Shown here one piece after another: positions 8,968 through 19,003 of a stretch of 64,000 nt of DNA. Below the pieces are notes generated by a model. The model worked only from the letters and a program-made list of their open reading frames with translations. It searched no databases and was not told where the DNA came from. The position numbers were made by a program, and so were the translations under genes. Numbering within the stretch: position 1 is the first letter of the stretch; each line of letters opens with the position of its first letter. The DNA is from Allobosea sp. ASV33 (GTDB lineage Bacteria; Pseudomonadota; Alphaproteobacteria; Rhizobiales; Beijerinckiaceae), in assembly GCF_016428755.1 (NCBI RefSeq), contig NZ_JAELTI010000015.1, positions 1-64,000 of the forward strand. The letters are read 5' to 3'.

Positions 8968-9489
8968 ATGAGCGACCTCATCCTGCTCGGTGTCGTCGGC
9001 GCGCCGCATGGCGTGCGCGGCGAGGTCAGGATCAAGACCTTTACCGGCGATCCCCTCGGGATCGCCGATTACGGCCCGCTGACCGATGGCAAGGGCCGCA
9101 GCTTCGAGATCACCGATATCCGCCCGGCCAAGGAGGTCGTCGTCGCCCGCCTCAAGGACGTGACGACGCGCGAGCAGGCCGAGGCGCTGAACGGGACGGA
9201 ACTGTTCGTCGCCCGCGACAAGCTCTCGGCTGATGCGGACGAGGACGAGTTCCTGCATGCCGATCTGATCGGTTGCAGCGTGGTCGGGCCTGATGGCGCG
9301 GTGCTCGGCACCGTCACCATGGTCGAGAATTACGGCGCCGGCGATCTGCTCGATATCAAGACGCCGGACGGGCGCTACGTCCTGATGCCCTTCACCAAGG
9401 CCTTCGCGCCGCGGATCGACATCGCCGCGCGCCGGATCGAGGCCGAGCCGCCCTTGGGATTGTTCGAGCCCGACGATGACAAGCCATAA
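8968..9489 (+). CDS. rimM: 16S rRNA processing protein RimM
   Basis: Assembly factor for the 30S head. N-terminal RimM domain: LLGVVGAPHGVRGEVRIKTFTGDP; C-terminal PRC-barrel: GTVTMVENYGAGDLLDIKTPDG and VLMPFTKAFAPRID. 173 residues, a normal length. The downstream HAD gene overlaps it by 14 bp. Confidence 0.95.
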   Translation: MSDLILLGVVGAPHGVRGEVRIKTFTGDPLGIADYGPLTDGKGRSFEITDIRPAKEVVVARLKDVTTREQAEALNGTELFVARDKLSADADEDEFLHADLIGCSVVGPDGAVLGTVTMVENYGAGDLLDIKTPDGRYVLMPFTKAFAPRIDIAARRIEAEPPLGLFEPDDDKP

Positions 9490-10147
9490 GCCGGCCCGCG
9501 CGCTGATCTTCGACATGGACGGCACCATCGTCGACAATATGCGCTTCCATGACGATGCCTGGGAGAGCTGGCACGTCAGCAACAAGCTGCCCTTCGACCG
9601 CAGCACCTTCGCGGCGCGCACGGCCGGCATGGCCGGCAACGAGATCATCTCCTCCTATTTCCCGGAAGCCGCCGTGGCCGAGCTCGACGCGATGAGCGAC
9701 GCCAAGGAAGCGCTCTACCGTGAGGCCTATCTGCCGCATGTGACTGCGACGCCCGGTTTCCTGGACCTGATCGCGCGGGCCGAGGCGGCAGGCGTGCCGA
9801 TGGCCGTCGGGACGGCGGCGCCGCCGGCCAATATCGAGGTGGTGCTCGACACGCTCGGCCTGCGCCAGCGCTTCGCGACGATCGTCTCGCCGAGCCAGGG
9901 CTTTCGCGGCAAGCCGCATCCTGACATGTTCCTGGCCGCGGCCGAGCGGATGAAGGTCGATCCCGCCGATTGCATCGTCTTCGAGGATGCGCCGCTCGGC
10001 GTCGAGGCGGCGCGCCGCGCCGGCATGCGGGCGGTGGCACTGCTCACCATGCTCGGCCCCGAGGGTTTCGCGGGCTATGACAACCTGATCGCCTCGGCTC
10101 GCGATTTCACGGCGCTGGACGGGCTGCCTGCGCTGCGCTTCAGTTAG
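9476..10147 (+). CDS. HAD-superfamily hydrolase (beta-phosphoglucomutase/phosphatase-like)
   Basis: 223 residues. Motif I is IFDMDGTIVDNM (nucleophile Asp and acid/base Asp), motif II lies in AVGTAAPP, the Lys motif in GFRGKPHPDMF and the metal-binding motif in IVFEDAPLGVEAARRAG. The cap follows motif I, as in subfamily I. Members are sugar-phosphate phosphatases or mutases; the substrate is not predictable. It overlaps rimM by 14 bp and is translationally coupled to it. Confidence 0.85.
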   Translation: MTSHKPARALIFDMDGTIVDNMRFHDDAWESWHVSNKLPFDRSTFAARTAGMAGNEIISSYFPEAAVAELDAMSDAKEALYREAYLPHVTATPGFLDLIARAEAAGVPMAVGTAAPPANIEVVLDTLGLRQRFATIVSPSQGFRGKPHPDMFLAAAERMKVDPADCIVFEDAPLGVEAARRAGMRAVALLTMLGPEGFAGYDNLIASARDFTALDGLPALRFS

Positions 10148-10172
10148 TTAGTTCGCCTTTTTCGACCCGCGG

Positions 10173-10273
10173 GTCATCCCGGACAAGCCGCGTTAGCGGC
10201 GCCGATCCGGGATCCATGCCTGAACCGTTCCGGCATGGATCCCGGGTCTGCGCTTCGCTCCGCCCGGGATGAC
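10173..10273. repeat. Intergenic palindromic repeat, ATCCCGGG class
   Basis: Starts GTCATCCCGG and ends CCCGGGATGAC, with inner arms CCGGGATCCATGCC and GGCATGGATCCCGGG. Located between the HAD gene and trmD. Confidence 0.85.
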
Positions 10274-10308
10274 AGACCGGGAGCAATTGCCTGACACCAA
10301 GGTTGTCC

Positions 10309-11004
10309 ATGTCCTTCCGCGCCTCGATCCTGACGCTCTATCCGGAGATGTTTCCCGGGCCGCTCGGCATCTCGCTGGCGGGCGAGGGGCTGCGCAAGGG
10401 ATTGTGGTCGCTCGATACCCATCAGATCCGCGAGCACGGCATCGGCCGCCACCGCAATGTCGACGACAACCCGGCCGGCGGCGGCGCCGGGATGGTGCTG
10501 CGCTGCGACGTGCTGGCGGCGGCGATCGATGCGGCCGTGCCGGCGGATGATGCGAGACCGCGCCTGCTGATGTCGCCGCGCGGGCGGCCGCTCAAGCAGG
10601 AGCAGGTGCGCGACTGGGCTGAGGGGCCCGGCCTCGTCATCGTCTGCGGGCGCTTCGAGGGTGTCGACGAGCGCGTGATCGAAGGGCGCAACCTGATCGA
10701 GGTCTCGATCGGCGACTACATCCTCTCCGGCGGCGAGATGGCGGCGCTGACGCTGCTCGATGCCTGCGTGCGATTGATCCCCGGCGTGATGGGCAAGGTC
10801 GCGTCCGGCGAGGACGAGAGCTTCGAGAACGGCTTGCTCGAATATCCGCATTATACCCGCCCGCGCGAGTGGGAGGGCAGGGGCCTGCCGGAGGCGCTGC
10901 TCTCAGGCGACCATGCCCGCATCGCGAAATGGCGGCGGGCGGAGGCGGAGCGGATCACGCGGGAGAGAAGGCCGGATTTGTTGAAGGAGCGCGGCGAGGG
11001 CTGA
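10309..11004 (+). CDS. trmD: tRNA (guanine-37-N1)-methyltransferase TrmD
   Basis: SPOUT-class enzyme making m1G37, which prevents +1 frameshifting. Knot-forming motifs: [27 protein letters not shown] and the C-terminal [13 protein letters not shown]. 231 residues. The ATG at 10309 has AAGG six bases upstream and is chosen over the TTG at 10303. rplS, the usual next gene, is absent; a repeat and a minus-strand gene follow. Confidence 0.95.
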   Translation: MSFRASILTLYPEMFPGPLGISLAGEGLRKGLWSLDTHQIREHGIGRHRNVDDNPAGGGAGMVLRCDVLAAAIDAAVPADDARPRLLMSPRGRPLKQEQVRDWAEGPGLVIVCGRFEGVDERVIEGRNLIEVSIGDYILSGGEMAALTLLDACVRLIPGVMGKVASGEDESFENGLLEYPHYTRPREWEGRGLPEALLSGDHARIAKWRRAEAERITRERRPDLLKERGEG

Positions 11005-11012
11005 GCCTGACC

Positions 11013-11110
11013 GTCATTCTCGGGCGGAGCGCAGCGCAGACCCGAGAATCTCTTCGCAGGAGGAGGCGCCTCTTTCTGCAGGAGATGCTCGGGTCAAGCC
11101 CGAGCATGAC
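11013..11110. repeat. Intergenic palindromic repeat, CTCGGG class
   Basis: GTCATTCTCGGG at the left, CCCGAGCATGAC at the right. Lies at the point where rplS would be expected after trmD. Confidence 0.8.
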
Positions 11111-11118
11111 GGTGGTGG

Positions 11119-11541
11119 TTACGGATAGGCCGTCACCGGCAGCTTCTCGGCCAGCCAGCCGCCGGGCCCGAGCACACCGCCCCGCACGCCCGCGAGATCG
11201 CGCCAGCCACGTCCGGCGAGCTTCTGTACGACGGCGACCGCCTGCGCACCGGTCCGGTCGATCAGGACGATGCGCTTGCCGGGATTGTCGAGGCGAAGCC
11301 CGGCGATCCTGACCTCGAAGGCCGGTGCGTCGGCATCCAGTCCGAGAGCGCCCTGCGGCAGGCCGGTATCGGCCCATTCCTGCGCCCCGCGGATATCGAT
11401 CAGCAGGATGCGCTTGGCTTGCGCGGCTTCATAGGCTTCGCGGGGCGAGAGCGTTGTCGCCGCTTGCCCGAAAACGAAAGAGGCCGGGAGCATGAAGCCC
11501 CCGGCCAGAACGATCCGGCGCGTTGCGGCGCCCATGGTCAT
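11119..11541 (-). CDS. Exported rhodanese-like protein lacking the active-site cysteine
   Basis: 140 residues with a signal peptide (residues ~8-27, ending VFGQA). The remainder is one rhodanese domain: LLIDIRGAQEWADTGLPQGA is the typical start. The active-site loop, normally CRTGxRS, reads IDRTGAQA with Asp95 in place of Cys, so sulfurtransferase activity is not expected. Start at ATG 11541 or ATG 11535. The upstream aminotransferase gene ends 5 bp away on the same strand, so the two are probably co-transcribed. Confidence 0.8.
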   Translation of the reverse strand: MTMGAATRRIVLAGGFMLPASFVFGQAATTLSPREAYEAAQAKRILLIDIRGAQEWADTGLPQGALGLDADAPAFEVRIAGLRLDNPGKRIVLIDRTGAQAVAVVQKLAGRGWRDLAGVRGGVLGPGGWLAEKLPVTAYP

Positions 11542-11546
11542 CGTGC

Positions 11547-12806
<1,260 letters not shown>

Positions 12807-12914
12807 TTATGACTCGCGGGCCATGATCGCAAGCGCAACTGATTGATGTCTGGCAGAAACGTCATGAATTGCGAGCGGTTTGCCCTTGCGGCCGGAGCAT
12901 GCGAAGCCGACCCG

Positions 12915-13394
12915 ATGACGAATGCTGCTGGCCCCATCGCTGTCTATGTCGACGCCGACGCCTGCCCGGTGAAAGACGAGGTCTACCGCGTCGCCGGCCG
13001 GCACCGCCTGCATGTCTTCGTCGTCGCCAACAGCTTCCTTAACGTGCCGCGCGAGCCCTGGATCGAGCGCGTGACGGTGCCCGGCAATTTCGACGCGGCC
13101 GACGACTGGATCGCGGAGCGGGTCTCGCGTGGCGCAATCGTGATCACGGCCGACATCCCCCTGGCCGACCGCTGCATCAAGGCCGGTGCCGACGTGATCG
13201 GGCCGACCGGAAAGCCATTTACCGAAGCCTCGATCGGCATGGCGCTGGCGACGCGCGACATGATGGAGGACCTGCGCGCGATGGGCGCGGCCAGCGGCGG
13301 GCCGAAACCGTTCTCGCAGAAGGACCGCTCGGCCTTCCTGCAGGCGCTCGACGTTGCGGTCCAGCGCCTGAAGCGGGCGGGCTTCGGCCCCTGA
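12915..13394 (+). CDS. YaiI/YqxD family protein (UPF0178, DUF188)
   Basis: 159 residues starting at ATG 12915 ([11 protein letters not shown]), the normal family length; an ATG at 12864 and a TTG at 12843 are possible but unsupported. Conserved signature: [20 protein letters not shown] and, further on, [25 protein letters not shown]. The fold is PIN-like with several conserved acidic residues; biochemical activity is not established in the family. Divergent from the aminotransferase gene. Confidence 0.85.
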   Translation: MTNAAGPIAVYVDADACPVKDEVYRVAGRHRLHVFVVANSFLNVPREPWIERVTVPGNFDAADDWIAERVSRGAIVITADIPLADRCIKAGADVIGPTGKPFTEASIGMALATRDMMEDLRAMGAASGGPKPFSQKDRSAFLQALDVAVQRLKRAGFGP

Positions 13395-13398
13395 ACGC

Positions 13399-14211
13399 TC
13401 AGATTTCCGAGAAGTCGCCGCCACGCCCCTTGCCCGCGGCGAAGCGGCCCGCGCCGGCCGCGCCTTCCGTCGCGATGGTATGGGCGCCGCGCTGCCATTC
13501 CTGCCTGAGAGCCTCGGCCACGCTGAGCCCGTGGCCGGCGATGGCGCTGGCGCGATCGGCCCGGACGGCGCCCTGCGGGAAGCGCGCGATCTCCTGCGCC
13601 ATCGCTTCGGCCGCAGCGCGAGCCTGGCCTTTGGGCGCGATCGTTTCGCAGAGGCCGATGCGCAACGCTTCGTCGGCCGGGACCTTGCGGCCGGTCATGA
13701 TGATCTCCAGCGCACGGCCCTGTCCGACGAGGCGCGGCAGGCGCACCGTGCCGCCATCGATCAGCGGGATGCCCCAGCGCCGGCAATAGACGCCGAAATA
13801 GGCATCCTCCGCCATCACGCGGATATCGCACCAGAGGGCGAGTTCCATGCCGCCCGCGACGGCCGGGCCTTCGATCGCGGCGATCAGAGGCTTGCTCATC
13901 GCGAGGCGCGAGGGACCCATCGGCCCGCGGGGCGTTGCGCCATCCGCCGCTGGAAAAGCGAGCCCGTCGACGATCTCGCTCTTGAAACGCTCGGCATCGG
14001 TGAAGGCCTGGGCGTATTTCAGGTCCCAGCCGGCGCAGAAGGCGCCTCCTTCGCCCCAGAACACGATCGCGGCCGTGTCTTCGTCGCGGTCGAGCTCGCG
14101 GAACGCGCGGGTCAGCGCATCGGCGCTGTCGGGGTCCATTGCATTGCGCGCTTCCGGCCGGCTGTGAACGACCGTCGCGACCTTGCCCTGCCTCTCGATC
14201 CGTACCGCCAT
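13399..14211 (-). CDS. Crotonase-family protein (enoyl-CoA hydratase-like)
   Basis: 270 residues, cytoplasmic. The crotonase oxyanion-hole regions are GGAFCAGWDLKYA and GPAVAGGMELALWCD. The Glu of GGMEL matches the first catalytic Glu of enoyl-CoA hydratase, but the position of the second (PE in the hydratase) is Tyr-Cys in FGVYCRRWG. It therefore may be an isomerase, thioesterase or other crotonase variant rather than a hydratase. It converges on the YaiI-family gene and is divergent from the tricarboxylate-binding protein gene. Confidence 0.82.
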   Translation of the reverse strand: MAVRIERQGKVATVVHSRPEARNAMDPDSADALTRAFRELDRDEDTAAIVFWGEGGAFCAGWDLKYAQAFTDAERFKSEIVDGLAFPAADGATPRGPMGPSRLAMSKPLIAAIEGPAVAGGMELALWCDIRVMAEDAYFGVYCRRWGIPLIDGGTVRLPRLVGQGRALEIIMTGRKVPADEALRIGLCETIAPKGQARAAAEAMAQEIARFPQGAVRADRASAIAGHGLSVAEALRQEWQRGAHTIATEGAAGAGRFAAGKGRGGDFSEI

Positions 14212-14351
14212 CGTCTGTCCTCCCTCTGTTTCCCATGCAGATTACGCACTGTTTCCACGCGGATGTCTGGCGCTGGACGCATGGCGCCTTTGCCCGTAAA
14301 TCTCGCCGCAAAGCAGGCCTGCCATTCAGGCGGGCGTCCGGGAGGAAGTCC

Positions 14352-15326
14352 ATGTCGTTGACCCGCCGTTCCACGCTCGGCCTGATGGCCGGCGCCGTCT
14401 TCGCGCCGTCGATCGTTCGGGCGCAGAGCTTCCCCACCAAGGTCGTCACGCTGGTCGTGCCCTATCCGGCGGGCGGCCCGACCGATGCCATCGCGCGCTT
14501 CGTCGCGCAGGACATGTCGGCCGCCTTCGGCCAGAACGTCGTCGTCGACAACCGGGCCGGCGCCTCCGGCGCCGTCGGCACCCGCGCCGTCGCCCATGCG
14601 GCGCCGGACGGCTACACCATCGTCTTCGGCAACAACCAGACGCATGGCAACAACATGTTCCTGCTGAAGGAGCCGGGCTACGACGCGGTCAAGGATTTCG
14701 CGCCGCTCGCCGGCGTCGGCGCCTTCGAGCACGCCTTCGTGGTCCGCAAGGACCTGCCGGCCAAGAACATCCAGGAGCTGATCGCGCTCGCCAAGGCCGA
14801 TCCGGGCAAGCTGAACTACGGCTCGACCGGCGTCGGCTCCGGCTCGCATCTGGCCATGGAGCTGTTCATGCAGCGCACCGGCATCAAGATGACGCATGTG
14901 CCGTTCCGCGGCGCCGCGCCTCTGGTTCAGGAGATCATCGCCGGCCGCATCGATATCGCCAACTCGACGCTGCCGAGCGTGCTGGAGCAGATCAATGCCG
15001 GCACGCTGCGCGCGCTCGCTCTAGCCAGCCCCGAGCGCAATCCGCGCGCCAAGGATATCCCGACGCTGCGCGAACAGGGCGTGAGCAATGCCGACGCCGA
15101 TTCCTGGGCCGCCTTCTTCGCCCCGGTCAAGACACCGGACGCCGTGCTCGATACGCTCTCCAAGGCGGTCATCGCCTCGCTCAACAAGCCCGAGACGCGC
15201 GAGGCGATCCTGAAGCTCGGCTTTACGCTCAAGGTGCGCGATCCCGCGGCGTTCAAGCCATACCACGCCCAGGAAATCGCGACCTGGAAGCAGATCATCG
15301 CGGATGCCGGCGTGAAGCCGGAGTAA
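14352..15326 (+). CDS. Tripartite tricarboxylate transporter substrate-binding protein (Bug/TctC family)
   Basis: Periplasmic binding protein of 324 residues. Signal peptide 1-24 with an RR pair (LTRRSTLGLMAG) ending IVRAQ. The Bug-family core is clear: VTLVVPYPAGGPTDAIARF, VVDNRAGASGAVGTRAVA and LNYGSTGVGSGSHLAME. GGAGGAAG sits 4 nt before the ATG. No tctA or tctB membrane gene is nearby, so this is an orphan binding protein, common in this family. Ligand unknown (carboxylates are typical). Confidence 0.88.
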   Translation: MSLTRRSTLGLMAGAVFAPSIVRAQSFPTKVVTLVVPYPAGGPTDAIARFVAQDMSAAFGQNVVVDNRAGASGAVGTRAVAHAAPDGYTIVFGNNQTHGNNMFLLKEPGYDAVKDFAPLAGVGAFEHAFVVRKDLPAKNIQELIALAKADPGKLNYGSTGVGSGSHLAMELFMQRTGIKMTHVPFRGAAPLVQEIIAGRIDIANSTLPSVLEQINAGTLRALALASPERNPRAKDIPTLREQGVSNADADSWAAFFAPVKTPDAVLDTLSKAVIASLNKPETREAILKLGFTLKVRDPAAFKPYHAQEIATWKQIIADAGVKPE

Positions 15327-15347
15327 GGCTCGGAAGCCTCGCAAATT

Positions 15348-15468
15348 CCCTCATAGCGATGATCCTGAGGCGCCGCGATGCGGCGTCTCGAAGGATGCTG
15401 CATGGAGTGAGGGAGCCTGCTGGCCCATCCTTCGAGACGCGGTCTTCGGCCGCTCCTCAGGATGAGGG
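15348..15468. repeat. Intergenic inverted repeat of a distinct class (ATCCTTCGAGACGC)
   Basis: Outer arms CCCTCAT and GATGAGGG; inner arms GATCCTGAGG / CCTCAGGATG and GGCGTCTCGAAGGATG / CATCCTTCGAGACGC. Sequence is unrelated to the CGGG classes, though its size and intergenic position are alike. Only copy in the window. Confidence 0.75.
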
Positions 15469-15576
15469 CTGAGGAGGCAACTCGTCTCACTTCGTCGTGA
15501 GCTTGCCGCAATGGCTTGGCGATCGGCGGCGTTCCCCTCAATCTCCGGCCGGGCCGGATGGAATGAGGAGAGCGTC

Positions 15577-16710
15577 ATGCTGCGGTGGGGATGGGTTGGA
15601 ATTCTCGGAACAGTGCTGGCGCTTGCGGGCCCGGCGCTGCCGGCATCGGCCCAGAAGCGCTTCCCGTCGAGCGCCGGTGATCTGACGGTCGAGACCGTCG
15701 CCGGCGGGTTGGAAAATCCGTGGGGCCTCGCCTTCCTGCCGGACGGGCGCATGCTGGTCACCGAACGCCCCGGCCGGCTGCGGCTGGTCGAGACGGACGG
15801 CAAGCTTTCACGGCCGATCGGCGGGGTGCCGAGCGTGGCTGCGCGGGGGCAGGGCGGTTTGCTCGGCATCGCGCTCGATCCCGGTTTCGCGCAGAATCGC
15901 CTGGTCTATCTCTCCTTTTCCGAGCCGCGCGGCGGCGGCAACGGCACCAGCGTCGCGCGCGGGCGCCTCAATGAGCAGGACACGGCCCTGACGGCTGTCC
16001 AGGTGATCTTCCGGCAGATGCCGGCGATCAATTCCAACCTGCATTTCGGCTCGCGCCTCGTCTTCGACCGGACGGGCGCGCTCTTCGTCACGGTGGGCGA
16101 GCGTTTCACCCAGCGTGACCAGGCGCAGAATCCCGCCAATCATCTCGGCAAGATCATCCGCATCCGGCCGGATGGCGGCACGCCTCCCGACAATCCTAAG
16201 AAGGACGGCTGGGCGCCGGAGATCTGGTCGATCGGGCATCGGAATGTCCAAGGTGCCGCGCTGCATCCCGATACCGGACAGCTCTGGACCGCGGAGCACG
16301 GCGCGCGCGGCGGCGACGAGGTCAACACGCCCAAGGCCGGGCTGAATTACGGCTGGCCGGTCATCACCTATGGCGTCGATTATTCCGGCGCGAAGATCGG
16401 CGAGGGCACGGCGAAGGCCGGGATGGAGCAGCCGCTGTTCTACTGGGACCCGTCGATCGCACCGTCCGGCGCCGCCTTCTATACCGGGCCGGTCTGGCCG
16501 GCCTGGAAAAACTCGTTCTTCGTCGGCGCGCTCGCCGGACAGATGCTGGTCCGGCTCTCGACCGAAGGCGAGAAGGTGACGGGCGAGGAGCGCCTGCTGA
16601 CCGATATCGGCGCGCGCATCCGCGATGTCGTCCAGGGGCCGGATGGCTTCCTCTACCTGCTCAGCGACGATGCCGATGGGAAGATTCTGCGGGTGAAGCC
16701 CGCCCGCTAG
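15577..16710 (+). CDS. PQQ-dependent aldose sugar dehydrogenase (Asd/YliI type), exported
   Basis: 377 residues with a signal peptide (cleavage near ASAQ). Six-bladed GSDH propeller: VAGGLENPWGLAFLPDG, RMLVTERPGRLR, the catalytic-His region GQGGLLGIALDPGF, IWSIGHRNVQGAALHP and EHGARGGDEVN (calcium/PQQ site). It would oxidise aldoses in the periplasm with PQQ supplied in trans. GAGGAG lies about 10 nt before the ATG at 15577; the frame is open further upstream but runs into the repeat. Confidence 0.87.
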   Translation: MLRWGWVGILGTVLALAGPALPASAQKRFPSSAGDLTVETVAGGLENPWGLAFLPDGRMLVTERPGRLRLVETDGKLSRPIGGVPSVAARGQGGLLGIALDPGFAQNRLVYLSFSEPRGGGNGTSVARGRLNEQDTALTAVQVIFRQMPAINSNLHFGSRLVFDRTGALFVTVGERFTQRDQAQNPANHLGKIIRIRPDGGTPPDNPKKDGWAPEIWSIGHRNVQGAALHPDTGQLWTAEHGARGGDEVNTPKAGLNYGWPVITYGVDYSGAKIGEGTAKAGMEQPLFYWDPSIAPSGAAFYTGPVWPAWKNSFFVGALAGQMLVRLSTEGEKVTGEERLLTDIGARIRDVVQGPDGFLYLLSDDADGKILRVKPAR

Positions 16711-16717
16711 ACGCCGA

Positions 16718-17020
16718 TCAGGGCCCGCAATCCCATTCGCGCTCGATGACGAAGACCTTGCGGGTGGCGAGGCTGCCATTGGGGTCGTAGAGATCGCCGA
16801 CATAATATTCGGTGCCGGCGGCGTCATGGGCGCTGCGCTCGACCTGGAGCGACCAGCCATAGCCGACCTGCTTGCCGCCCTGCCAGTTGCGATGGACGGC
16901 GCTCGGCGAGGCCGCGGAGAGGATGCGAACGGTGTCGTTGCTCGGGCTGCAGGTCGGGCCGGCCAGGGCCGCGGCGGGAGCGAGCACGAGGCCGCAGAGA
17001 ATCAGTGCCGTCTTTTGCAA
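16718..17020 (-). CDS. Small exported protein of unknown function
   Basis: 100 residues. Signal peptide 1-20 (LILCGLVLAPAAALA). The mature part has two cysteines, near its N-terminus (PTCSPSN) and at its very end (EWDCGP), probably a disulfide. No family recognised. Converges on the sugar dehydrogenase gene, 7 bp from its stop. Confidence 0.65.
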   Translation of the reverse strand: MQKTALILCGLVLAPAAALAGPTCSPSNDTVRILSAASPSAVHRNWQGGKQVGYGWSLQVERSAHDAAGTEYYVGDLYDPNGSLATRKVFVIEREWDCGP

Positions 17021-17180
17021 GTCAGTAGGTCCTATCGAGAAGGAAGGTGAAGCGCTGCGCCCAGGTCTTGGCGTGGAACAGATCTTGGCGTGGAGAAAGC
17101 GCCGGCTGCCGGGAGCTTTTTTCGCGCCGACCTGTTCGGCGGCGGCAGATGACGGGCCTTTCGCATGGCAGTTGCGGCCG

Positions 17181-17441
17181 TCAGCCGAAGCGCAGCTTCA
17201 TGGCGAGGATCACGAGGACGAGCACCAGCGTCAGCGCATTGGCGGCGATGACCGGCCAGGAGACGATCTGGACGCCGTAACTCAGCCAGAGCGCCGTGCC
17301 CGCGGCGAAAAGCCCCTGCGTCCACAAGGAGATCGCGCGCGTGTCGCGGGTGCGGATCGTCCGCCAGGCCTGGGGCAGCCAGCACAGGCTGGTCAGGGTG
17401 GCTGCGGCGAAGCCGAGGAGCTCGATGGCGGCTGGCGACAT
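17181..17441 (-). CDS. SemiSWEET-type sugar transporter (PQ-loop)
   Basis: 86 residues with three hydrophobic segments, the size of a bacterial SemiSWEET half-transporter that dimerises. The PQ motif is in LTSLCWLPQAWRTIRTRDTR; the second and third segments are GLFAAGTALWLSYGV and AANALTLVLVLVIL. Probably moves sugars through the inner membrane. The start at ATG 17441 (MSPAAIE) is chosen for length; there is no good Shine-Dalgarno, and ATG 17477 is an alternative. Confidence 0.82.
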   Translation of the reverse strand: MSPAAIELLGFAAATLTSLCWLPQAWRTIRTRDTRAISLWTQGLFAAGTALWLSYGVQIVSWPVIAANALTLVLVLVILAMKLRFG

Positions 17442-17577
17442 GGGGGCGAATCGCGGGAGGGATGCTGGCTCCCCCATAGCGGAATTCGCTTCTTCGTGCC
17501 GCCATTCTGGACGGTTAACCTCCGTTAACCACAGCGACCTAGCTTGTCGGGGAATCTGTCCCGAATCGGTGGAGACC

Positions 17578-18762
17578 ATGCGCGCTATTCACCTGGCCTT
17601 GCCACTCGTCCTTCTCGCTTCCGCCGCTTCGGCGCAGGGCAGCTTCCAGTCCTGCGTTGCAGGCTTGCGGTCGGAGGCTGCTGCCAAGGGCGTCTCGGGG
17701 GCGACCTTCGACCGGGCCATGGCCGGCGTCGAGCCGGACATGAAGGTCATCGAGGCTATGAACAACCAGCCGGAGTTCAAGACGCCGATCTGGGACTATC
17801 TCGGCACGCTGGTCGACGAGGAGAAGGTGGCGGAGGGGCGCTCGATGCTGCGCCAATACGCCTCCGTCTTCGCCGCGGCCGAGCAGCGCTTCGGCGTCGA
17901 CCGCCACACCATCGCCGCTGTCTGGGGCGTCGAGAGCGATTTCGGCAAGGCGCGGGGCAAGATGCCGCTGGTCCAGGCGCTCTCGACCGGGGCATGCCTG
18001 GCGCCGCGCCGCAACGCCTTCTTCAAGGGCGAATTGATCGCGACGCTGCAGATCATCCAGCGCGGCGATGTCCGGCCCGAGCGGCTGTTCGGCTCCTGGG
18101 CCGGCGCCTTCGGCCACACCCAGTTCATCCCCTCGACCTATCTGCGCCTCGCGGTCGACGGCGACGGCGACGGGCGGCGCGACCTCGTCGATTCGATCCC
18201 CGACGCGCTGCATTCGACCGCGAATTTCATGGCCAAGGCCGGCTGGGTTACCGGCGCGACCTGGGGCTACGAGGTGCGCGTTCCCGGCGGCTATTCCGGC
18301 CCGACCGGTCGCAATCCCAAGCAGCCGGTTTCGAGCTGGGCTTCGCGGGGTATCGTCAAGTTCGATGGCTCGGCGCTGACCGGCTCTGGCAATGCGGGGC
18401 TGCTGATGCCGGCGGGGCGCAACGGCCCGGCCTTCCTCGTCTTCAAGAACTACGACGCCGCCTACAGCTATAACGGCGCGGATTCCTATGCGCTCGCGAT
18501 CTCGCTTCTCTCTGATCGCTTGCGCGGCAAGCCGGGTGTGCAGGGCGATTGGCCTACCGACGATTTGCCGCTCTCGCGCGAGCAGCGCCGCGAACTTCAG
18601 CGCCTGCTGATCGCGCGCGGCTACAATGTAGGCGAGCCCGACGGCGCCGTCGGTTCGCTGACGCGCGCCGCGATCAAGGAGATCGAGGGTAAGCTGGGCA
18701 TGCAGCAGACCGGCCGGCCGGGCGAGAAGGTCCTGCGCGCGCTAAAGGGCGGGCGGGTCTAG
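17578..18762 (+). CDS. Lytic murein transglycosylase, MltB-like, with C-terminal peptidoglycan-binding domain
   Basis: 394 residues. Signal peptide 1-19 (ASAASAQ); no lipobox, so soluble periplasmic rather than a lipoprotein. SLT_2 domain: the catalytic Glu is in AVWGVESDFGKARG; GSWAGAFGHTQFIPSTYL and AVDGDGDGRRDLVDSI follow. A PG_binding_1 domain occupies the last ~65 residues (LSREQRRELQRLLIARGYNVG). It cleaves glycan strands with anhydro-muramic ends. GGAG lies just before the ATG. Confidence 0.9.
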   Translation: MRAIHLALPLVLLASAASAQGSFQSCVAGLRSEAAAKGVSGATFDRAMAGVEPDMKVIEAMNNQPEFKTPIWDYLGTLVDEEKVAEGRSMLRQYASVFAAAEQRFGVDRHTIAAVWGVESDFGKARGKMPLVQALSTGACLAPRRNAFFKGELIATLQIIQRGDVRPERLFGSWAGAFGHTQFIPSTYLRLAVDGDGDGRRDLVDSIPDALHSTANFMAKAGWVTGATWGYEVRVPGGYSGPTGRNPKQPVSSWASRGIVKFDGSALTGSGNAGLLMPAGRNGPAFLVFKNYDAAYSYNGADSYALAISLLSDRLRGKPGVQGDWPTDDLPLSREQRRELQRLLIARGYNVGEPDGAVGSLTRAAIKEIEGKLGMQQTGRPGEKVLRALKGGRV

Positions 18763-18799
18763 GCGAGCGATCGATTCTGCAGCAAGGCGCCTCCCTCTT

Positions 18800-18942
18800 G
18801 TCATTCCGGGGCTTCGCAAAGCGAAGAACCCGGAATCCACGACAGGGCGCGGCACTTGGAACTGTTCCTTCGAGACGACGGCCGAGCGGTCTCGCCCGGT
18901 CGTGGATTCCGGGTTCAGGCCTGCTGCCTGCCCCAGAATGAC
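18800..18942. repeat. Intergenic palindromic repeat, ATTCCGGG class (long form)
   Basis: GTCATTCCGGG at the left; the right end is degenerate (CCCCAGAATGAC). Inner arms CCCGGAATCCACGAC and GTCGTGGATTCCGGG. Confidence 0.8.
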
Positions 18943-19003
18943 AAAGCGCATCGCCTCGCAGAAAACGGGTGGCCTCGCGCCACCTTGTCGTATGAAAGGC
19001 TCG

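Noticed and set aside
17090-17125. Hairpin-like CCGGCTGCCGG followed by six T on the plus strand
   Set aside because: No plus-strand gene ends nearby and the stem has a mismatch; probably chance.
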